A stretch of 5,895 nt of DNA, taken from contig CALQKL020000146.1 in NCBI GenBank assembly GCA_943331145.2, positions 1-5,895 of the forward strand, read 5' to 3'. The position numbers were made by a program, and so were the translations under genes. The notes below the pieces were generated by a model. The model was not told the DNA's origin, did not search any database, and was given only the letters and a program-made list of their open reading frames with translations. Positions 1 through 4,474 of this stretch are shown in pieces (the first letter of the stretch is position 1; each line of letters starts with the position of its first letter). Source of the DNA: Chitinophaga pinensis (GTDB taxonomy: Bacteria > Bacteroidota > Bacteroidia > Chitinophagales > Chitinophagaceae).

Positions 1-1
1 A

Positions 2-1333
2 CTTGAAGTAAGTTATTCAGCAGCAAGTAATACGAGTAATGTTTTAGCGGGTAATTTATTTGGGTTATCTGGAAACATTTCATTGCTAAACAGAAATTTA
101 GGAAGAGAAGCTATACGAATGACGCATAACATTAGAGCTGGTATAGAATTCAATAACAATTCTGGTGCAAAAAACAGATTGATTAATTCAAATGAAATTG
201 GATACACCAATTCAACTTCCTTTCCTAGATTAATTTATCCGGGAATTCCTAATTTATTTAACAAGCGATCAGCCTATAATAATGGTGAAACATTTATTAA
301 TTTAGGGATTGCTTACAACACCAGACTAAATCTATTTAACTTAAGAACTATTAATGCAGGTTTGGGTTGGACTGGTTCAAACAGAAAAAATTGGAAATGG
401 GTTTGGACGCCTTTAAACATTGGTTATAGCAATTTGTTAAACCCGAGCGATAGCTTTAAAAAAATCCTAAGTGATAATCCATTTTTAAACTATTCATATA
501 ATACAGCATTGGTAAATGGGATGCGTGTTAGTTTTTCGAAAACATTAAATCATTTTGCCCATCCAAATTCCTTATCAAAGGAAATGTCCATATTGATGAA
601 TACTGAAGAATCGGGTTTAACATGGGGATTAATTCCATTGTTCAACAAGATAAAACGTAGGTATATAAAGACTGATTTCGAAATAAAACACACCATCGTA
701 TATTCAAAATCAACATTAGCCTTGCGTGGTTTTCTTGGTGTTGGGGTTCCATTGTTGGGTTCAGACACAAACAAAACGCTTCCATTTTTCAAACAATATT
801 TTGGCGGAGGGAGTAATAGTTTAAGGGCTTGGCCAGTGCGCGGAATTGGACCAGGCGGCAGACCATTAATTCCTTATTCTTCAAATAAAACTGTATTTAA
901 CGACCGTACAGGAGATATGCAATTGGAAGCGAATATCGAATACCGTTACGACATTGCTCGAATTATTCCAAATACTTTAACCCTTCGTGGCGCTGTATTT
1001 ACAGACATTGGAAACATTTGGAACATCAGAAATACTAAATCAATTGGAATTACAGACAGCACTCAATTTAATTTCAAAACATTTTATCAGCAGTTGGGCG
1101 TAGCTGCTGGAACTGGGCTCCGTTTAGATTTCAATTACATTGTATTGAGATTGGATTTTGGCTTTAGATTTAAACGACCAGAGTTTTATTACAACAATGA
1201 CGGCTGGCGAATGCCAGATATTGGATTCAATGATTTATTGAAAAAACTATTTACTAGAGGAGAAAATGACGTTTATAAAAAATGGCGTTACGAGAATTTT
1301 AATTTCACCATTGGAATTGGTTACTCCTTTTAA
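2..1333 (+). CDS. Omp85-superfamily outer-membrane assembly protein, TamL-like (5'-truncated by window edge)
   Basis: This is the C-terminal 443 residues of an outer-membrane beta-barrel of the BamA/TamA (Omp85, bacterial surface antigen) superfamily. The frame is open to the left edge, so the true start, the POTRA domains and any lipoprotein signal lie outside. Seen directly: a barrel-entry stretch with NRNLGREA near visible residue 30, the lid-loop motif GGGSNSLRAW (about 268-277) followed by GPGG, the strand motif VFTDIGNIW (about 332-340), a RLDF...LRLDFGFRF pair of strands (about 374-391), and a C-terminal GIGYSF ending in Phe, the usual beta-barrel assembly signal. From family knowledge, NSLRAW aligns with the conserved loop-6 arginine motif, and this form is common in Bacteroidota TamL, a BamA paralogue that works with the inner-membrane-anchored TamB. 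No TamB gene is in the window. BamA itself is the main alternative. The gene converges on truB across 12 bp. Family assignment is sure; the TamL subtype is moderately sure. Confidence 0.88.
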   Translation, partial: LEVSYSAASNTSNVLAGNLFGLSGNISLLNRNLGREAIRMTHNIRAGIEFNNNSGAKNRLINSNEIGYTNSTSFPRLIYPGIPNLFNKRSAYNNGETFINLGIAYNTRLNLFNLRTINAGLGWTGSNRKNWKWVWTPLNIGYSNLLNPSDSFKKILSDNPFLNYSYNTALVNGMRVSFSKTLNHFAHPNSLSKEMSILMNTEESGLTWGLIPLFNKIKRRYIKTDFEIKHTIVYSKSTLALRGFLGVGVPLLGSDTNKTLPFFKQYFGGGSNSLRAWPVRGIGPGGRPLIPYSSNKTVFNDRTGDMQLEANIEYRYDIARIIPNTLTLRGAVFTDIGNIWNIRNTKSIGITDSTQFNFKTFYQQLGVAAGTGLRLDFNYIVLRLDFGFRFKRPEFYYNNDGWRMPDIGFNDLLKKLFTRGENDVYKKWRYENFNFTIGIGYSF

Positions 1334-1338
1334 ATTCG

Positions 1339-1366
1339 AAAGATATTAATCTGCAGGTTTATCTTT
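1339..1366. terminator. Possible bidirectional terminator between convergent genes
   Basis: A perfect 7-bp inverted repeat, AAAGATA (1339-1345) and TATCTTT (1360-1366), flanks a small inner stem (AA/TT, T-G, C-G) with a TGCA loop. On the plus strand the T run extends to 1368. On the minus strand the stem ends in TTT and then AT-rich sequence. The right arm lies inside the last codons of truB, because the gap between the two stop codons is only 12 bp. The stem is short and A/T-heavy, so intrinsic termination is plausible but weakly supported. Confidence 0.3.
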
Positions 1367-2143
1367 TTGCATTTCCTCAATCATATCCAAAAACCCGTCC
1401 ATAAAAATCGCATCTTTTACATCAAAATTTCCAATGGTGGTTCTTCTTAAAGCGCTTAAGTATGCACCACATCCAAGTGCTTGTCCGAAATCGTGGGCTA
1501 AGCTTCGTATATATGTGCCCGTTGAACATTCGATTTTAAAATGAATTATTGGCAAATCGATTGATGTAATTTCGAATTGTGCAATATGAATTTTTCGAGG
1601 CAATAAATCTACATCTTCTCCCCTACGCGCCAATTCATATAATGCTACGCCTTGCTTTTTAATGGCGGAATACATTGGGGGTACTTGATCAATTTCACCG
1701 ATAAATGAATTTGTTGCATTTAATATTTGTTCTGAAGTTAGATGTGCAAAATCTTTTGGTGATTCGGGCAAGCTTTCTAAATCGTAAGTTGGTGTTATTG
1801 CACCAAGTGTAAAACTTCCAGTGTACACTTTTGGTAAAGCCATAAACTCATTAATCTTCTTTGTAAATTTACCCGTACAAATAATCAACAAGCCTGTAGC
1901 AAGCGGATCCAGCGTTCCAGCATGTCCAACCTTTCTAACTTTTAAATAGCTGCGAATACTCTTAACCACATCAAAGGATGTCCAATGCATGGTTTTATCG
2001 ATTAATAAAACTTTACCCTCTTCGAAAGCCGATAAAGTTTCGGCATTAATTTTTACAAATGCGCGTTTAGGAACATTTGAATCCGTAGATACAGATTCAT
2101 TTCTGGCATTAAATTTAGATCGGTAACTTCCTTTATTATTCAA
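1346..2143 (-). CDS. truB: tRNA pseudouridine(55) synthase TruB
   Basis: This enzyme isomerises U55 to pseudouridine in the T-loop of tRNAs, in the cytoplasm. The 265-residue protein carries the TruB signatures: LLIDKTMHWTSFDVV at 46-60, GHAGTLDPLATG at 73-84 with the catalytic aspartate at D79, PPMYSAIKKQG at 155-165, and YIRSLAHDFG at 211-220 followed by LSALRRTTIG at 229-238. It ends soon after the catalytic domain, so it lacks the C-terminal PUA domain of the longer E. coli enzyme; short forms are usual in Bacteroidota. The start is TTG. The first internal Met (M52) would cut through the first motif, and an in-frame stop lies at 2153-2155, so TTG at 2143 is the best choice. That leaves a polar N-terminal extension of about 40 residues. 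Thr51 stands where most homologues have Pro. It lies 17 bp downstream of proS on the same strand, so co-transcription is likely. Confidence 0.95.
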   Translation of the reverse strand: MNNKGSYRSKFNARNESVSTDSNVPKRAFVKINAETLSAFEEGKVLLIDKTMHWTSFDVVKSIRSYLKVRKVGHAGTLDPLATGLLIICTGKFTKKINEFMALPKVYTGSFTLGAITPTYDLESLPESPKDFAHLTSEQILNATNSFIGEIDQVPPMYSAIKKQGVALYELARRGEDVDLLPRKIHIAQFEITSIDLPIIHFKIECSTGTYIRSLAHDFGQALGCGAYLSALRRTTIGNFDVKDAIFMDGFLDMIEEMQKDKPAD

Positions 2144-2160
2144 AACAATTTTTTATTACA

Positions 2161-3639
2161 TTAATAAGCCCTAGCAAATAAAACCCTTTGTGTGCTTGGA
2201 TTACCGGTTAATATACATTTACCATTTTCTTGTTTATTATCGATTGGAATACAACGTATAGTAGCCTTGGTTTGCTCTTTAATTTTATCTTCAGTTTCAC
2301 TAGTTCCGTCCCAATGAGCCGAAACGAAACCAGCTTTTGAATCTAAAATTTCAACAAATTCATCCCAACTGTTAGCTTCACGAATATTTTCATTTCTAAA
2401 CGCTAGTGCTTTATTAAAAATTTGTTGTTGAATATCTTCAAGTAATTGTTGAATATAAACCGCCAAACCATCATAAGAAACCGTAGATTTTTCTTTAGTA
2501 TCACGACGCGCCAATTCTACCACATTATTTTCAATATCTCTTAAGCCCATAGCAACTCTAACTGGAACACCTTTTAATTCATATTCAGCAAACTTCCAAC
2601 CTGGACGCGTGTTTTCACTGTTGTCGTATTTTACAGAAATACCCAATGCTTTTAAATCTTTGATTAAAGACGCTACTTTCTCATCAATGATGGGCTTGCT
2701 TTCTTCGCCTTTATATATTGGAACAATAACTACTTGTAAAGGTGCAATACGTGGAGGCATGATTAACCCTTGATCATCGCTATGAGCCATAATCAAAGCT
2801 CCAATAAGACGGGTTGAAACGCCCCAACTTGTAGCCCAAACAAATTCTTTTTTATTTTCTTTATTTAAAAATTGAACATCAAATGCTTTAGCAAAATTTT
2901 GACCAAGAAAATGTGAAGTACCTGCCTGTAGCGCTTTACCGTCTTGCATTAATGCCTCTATACAATAAGTATCTTCTGCACCAGCAAAACGTTCGTTTGG
3001 TGTTTTAACCCCTTTAATTACAGGGACAGCCATAAATTGCTCAACAAACTCAGCATATACATCCAACATTTTTGTAGTTTCTTCAATGGCTTCTTCTTTA
3101 GTAGCATGAGCGGTATGTCCTTCTTGCCACAAAAACTCTGCTGTGCGTAAGAATAATCTTGTACGCATTTCCCAACGAACCACATTTGCCCATTGGTTGA
3201 TTAGCAAAGGCAAATCACGATAGGATTGAATCCAACCTTTGTAAGTATTCCAAATAATGGCTTCGCTAGTAGGTCGAATAACCAACTCTTCTTCAAGTTT
3301 TGCTTCAGGATCTACAATTAATTTGCCTTTATTATTGGGATCATTTTTTAAACGATAATGGGTAACCACTGCACATTCTTTAGCAAATCCTTCTGCATTT
3401 TTTTCTTCCGCTTCAAATAAACTTTTAGGTACAAACAAAGGAAAGTATGCGTTAACGTGGCCTGTAGCCTTGAACATTTTATCCAATTGATCGCGCATGT
3501 TTTCCCATAATGCATAACCATAAGGCTTGATAACCATACAACCTCTAACAGATGAATGATCGGCGAGTTCGCCTTTAATTACTAAGTCATTATACCATTG
3601 TGAATAATCCGCTTCTCTAGTTGTTATTTCTTTGCTCAT
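2161..3639 (-). CDS. proS: Prolyl-tRNA synthetase, eukaryote/archaeal-like (type 3)
   Basis: This class II aminoacyl-tRNA synthetase charges tRNA-Pro with proline, using ATP, in the cytoplasm. At 492 residues it matches the ProS type 3 family, which lacks the large editing insertion of E. coli-type ProRS. Visible parts: the N-terminal SQWYNDLVIKGELAD (13-27), the catalytic core with IRPTSEAI (121-128), motif 2 RWEMRTRLFLRTAEF (155-169) followed by WQEGHTAH, motif 3 SWGVSTRLIGALIMAHSD (271-288) with Arg277, an anticodon-binding domain from about 301 to 400, and a C-terminal domain ending in the family's terminal Tyr (FARAY). In zinc-binding relatives this last domain holds four cysteines. Here HWDGTSETE (442-450) replaces the first Cys pair and only C475 of the second pair remains, so zinc binding looks lost. 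C463 is a separate residue. The start is ATG with no Shine-Dalgarno. It probably leads a proS-truB transcript from the 162-bp divergent region. Confidence 0.97.
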   Translation of the reverse strand: MSKEITTREADYSQWYNDLVIKGELADHSSVRGCMVIKPYGYALWENMRDQLDKMFKATGHVNAYFPLFVPKSLFEAEEKNAEGFAKECAVVTHYRLKNDPNNKGKLIVDPEAKLEEELVIRPTSEAIIWNTYKGWIQSYRDLPLLINQWANVVRWEMRTRLFLRTAEFLWQEGHTAHATKEEAIEETTKMLDVYAEFVEQFMAVPVIKGVKTPNERFAGAEDTYCIEALMQDGKALQAGTSHFLGQNFAKAFDVQFLNKENKKEFVWATSWGVSTRLIGALIMAHSDDQGLIMPPRIAPLQVVIVPIYKGEESKPIIDEKVASLIKDLKALGISVKYDNSENTRPGWKFAEYELKGVPVRVAMGLRDIENNVVELARRDTKEKSTVSYDGLAVYIQQLLEDIQQQIFNKALAFRNENIREANSWDEFVEILDSKAGFVSAHWDGTSETEDKIKEQTKATIRCIPIDNKQENGKCILTGNPSTQRVLFARAY

Positions 3640-3676
3640 ATTTAATTTGTAACGCTTAAAAATTAGTACCCAAAAA

Positions 3677-3753
3677 ATTATTAAATTAACACAATCGAAA
3701 CAAAATGTCGACTTTCAACATTTAGATTTGCACGGAAATTTCAATTTAATAAT
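3677..3753. repeat. 11-bp inverted repeat in the proS/lipoprotein divergent region
   Basis: ATTATTAAATT (3677-3687) is perfectly inverted as AATTTAATAAT (3743-3753), with 55 bp between the arms. The right arm sits between the two candidate -7 promoter elements. It could be an operator or a cruciform element, but both arms are pure A/T in an A/T-rich gap, so chance is a serious alternative. Confidence 0.25.
3723..3730 (+). promoter_or_regulatory. Candidate -7 promoter element for the lipoprotein gene
   Basis: TAGATTTG fits the Bacteroidota -7 consensus TAnnTTTG exactly. It would place the transcript start near 3737, with a leader of about 65 nt before the ATG at 3802. No convincing -33 TTTG or TTG element is seen at the expected spacing, so confidence is modest. 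Confidence 0.4.
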
Positions 3754-3757
3754 CGCA

Positions 3758-3765
3758 CAAAAGTA
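3758..3765 (-). promoter_or_regulatory. Candidate -7 promoter element for proS-truB
   Basis: Read on the minus strand this is TACTTTTG, an exact match to TAnnTTTG. It would start transcription near 3751 and give proS a leader of about 110 nt. No clear -33 element is visible upstream; the nearest TTG on that strand is only 14 bp away. It faces the plus-strand -7 candidate at 3723-3730, so the two predicted leaders would overlap slightly. Confidence 0.4.
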
Positions 3766-3801
3766 ATAACTTCAACTTACAATCCCTTTAAACTTAACAT
3801 T

Positions 3802-4380
3802 ATGCGCTTATTTTTTTTATTATTTACATGTTTAAGTTTCTGTTTAATCAGTTGCAACAATACGTATAAATTAACACAAACACCAGATGACGTGTATTAT
3901 TCGCCTGTTCGTCAAATGGCAGATATAGTTAAAAATGAAAGCAATTCAGACGACCGAGAAATCAGGATGAGCAAGTACGACAGCAGATGGAGAACGATAA
4001 ATGGAAATTACGATTACATTTATAGTCCTTATGCTTATGGATATGGATACGGATATTATTACAATCCTTACTATTATGCTTATCCGATTTATAATAATGG
4101 CTTAAATTTTTCAACAACCAATTTAACACCTCGAACCACCAATTTATCAAGTTATCAGTTTAACAATACAAACACCGTAAACCCTAAATACAACAGTAGC
4201 CCAGTTAAATATAAAAACGCTACAAGGTCATATAATAACAGCAATTCGATTGAAAATACAAGAGAAGTAATAACTCCAAGTAATAACTCATCTGATAATA
4301 ACACCAGAAGTTATACCCCTTCATCAAGTACTTCTTCAGGCTCGGGGAATACGATTTCAAGACCAAGAAGGGGTGAATAA
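3802..4380 (+). CDS. Small Tyr-rich lipoprotein of unknown function
   Basis: I do not recognise a named family. The 192-residue protein begins with a lipoprotein signal peptide: MRLFF, a hydrophobic core, then the lipobox LISC with the lipidated cysteine at C18. After it comes a segment that looks conserved-type, TQTPDDVYYSPVRQ (25-38), and then IRMSKYDSRW (54-63). Residues 70-97 are tyrosine-rich, with 15 Tyr in 28 positions mixed with Gly, Pro, Asn and Ala. Residues about 98-185 are low-complexity Asn/Ser/Thr, and the end is basic and acidic (SRPRRGE). The mature protein should be anchored in the outer membrane or shown at the surface; Asn follows the lipidated Cys, and sorting cannot be settled here. 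The start is ATG without Shine-Dalgarno, and the next possible starts would lose the signal. It is co-directional with the FadL-like gene 94 bp downstream. Role inferred only as envelope-associated. Real gene: very likely; function: unknown. Confidence 0.85.
   Translation: MRLFFLLFTCLSFCLISCNNTYKLTQTPDDVYYSPVRQMADIVKNESNSDDREIRMSKYDSRWRTINGNYDYIYSPYAYGYGYGYYYNPYYYAYPIYNNGLNFSTTNLTPRTTNLSSYQFNNTNTVNPKYNSSPVKYKNATRSYNNSNSIENTREVITPSNNSSDNNTRSYTPSSSTSSGSGNTISRPRRGE
4039..4056 (+). repeat. Three tandem GGATAY hexamers inside the lipoprotein gene
   Basis: GGATAT GGATAC GGATAT occur in a row and encode alternating Gly-Tyr in the Tyr-rich segment. The units are in frame, so gain or loss of a unit would change length without breaking the protein. 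It may simply reflect the amino-acid composition. Confidence 0.6.
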
Positions 4381-4431
4381 ATAAAAAATGAAATTTCAAA
4401 GTGAAAAGTGTTATACTATTTAAATGACATT

Positions 4432-4462
4432 TTTTGACTTTTTATTTTTGACTTTTGACTTT
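4432..4462 (+). repeat. Three direct copies of TTTTGACTTT
   Basis: Exact copies lie at 4432-4441, 4446-4455 and 4453-4462, the last two overlapping by 3 bp. The G of each copy is spaced 14 and then 7 bp, so the phase is a multiple of 7. A further TGAC lies at 4425-4428. The cluster overlaps the candidate -7 element of the downstream gene and ends 12 bp before its ATG. Confidence 0.75.
4443..4450 (+). promoter_or_regulatory. Candidate -7 promoter element for the FadL-like gene
   Basis: TATTTTTG matches TAnnTTTG exactly and would give a leader of roughly 18 nt before the ATG at 4475. No -33 TTTG lies at the expected spacing; the TTTG at 4433-4436 is too close. The T-rich context makes a chance match easy, and read-through from the lipoprotein gene is an alternative. 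Confidence 0.35.
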
Positions 4463-4474
4463 AAAAAATATTTT

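Larger units (their letters stand above)
4394..4466. repeat. Imperfect inverted repeat spanning the lipoprotein/FadL-like gap
   Basis: The left arm at 4394-4410 (core AAAGTGAAAAGTG) pairs with the right arm at 4450-4466 (core GACTTTTGACTTT) at 14 of 17 positions; the mismatches are at 4397/4463, 4403/4457 and 4410/4450. The loop is 39 nt. It could act as a terminator for the lipoprotein transcript or as a leader structure for the next gene. The low complexity of both arms weakens the case. Confidence 0.35.

Noticed and set aside
83..85. TTG as the start of the TamL-like gene
   Set aside because: The frame is open upstream to base 2 and the extra residues look like barrel strands, so the gene is cut by the window edge and does not start here.
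13..210. Minus-strand open frame of 65 codons
   Set aside because: It lies inside the continuous plus-strand barrel frame, which shows family motifs; the reverse reading shows no domain and no own promoter or start context.
550..792. Minus-strand open frame of 80 codons
   Set aside because: Antisense shadow of the barrel gene with no recognisable features.
3707..3712. GTCGAC palindrome as an operator
   Set aside because: A six-base palindrome alone is expected by chance and has no flanking symmetry.
3640..3801. T-box or riboswitch in the proS leader
   Set aside because: No T-box core, no specifier stem and no terminator/antiterminator pair is visible; the region is mostly simple A/T sequence.
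3962..4150. Minus-strand frame of 62 codons, rich in His, Lys, Asn and Cys
   Set aside because: Its odd composition is the reverse reading of the Tyr/Asn-rich codons in the lipoprotein gene; no signal of its own.
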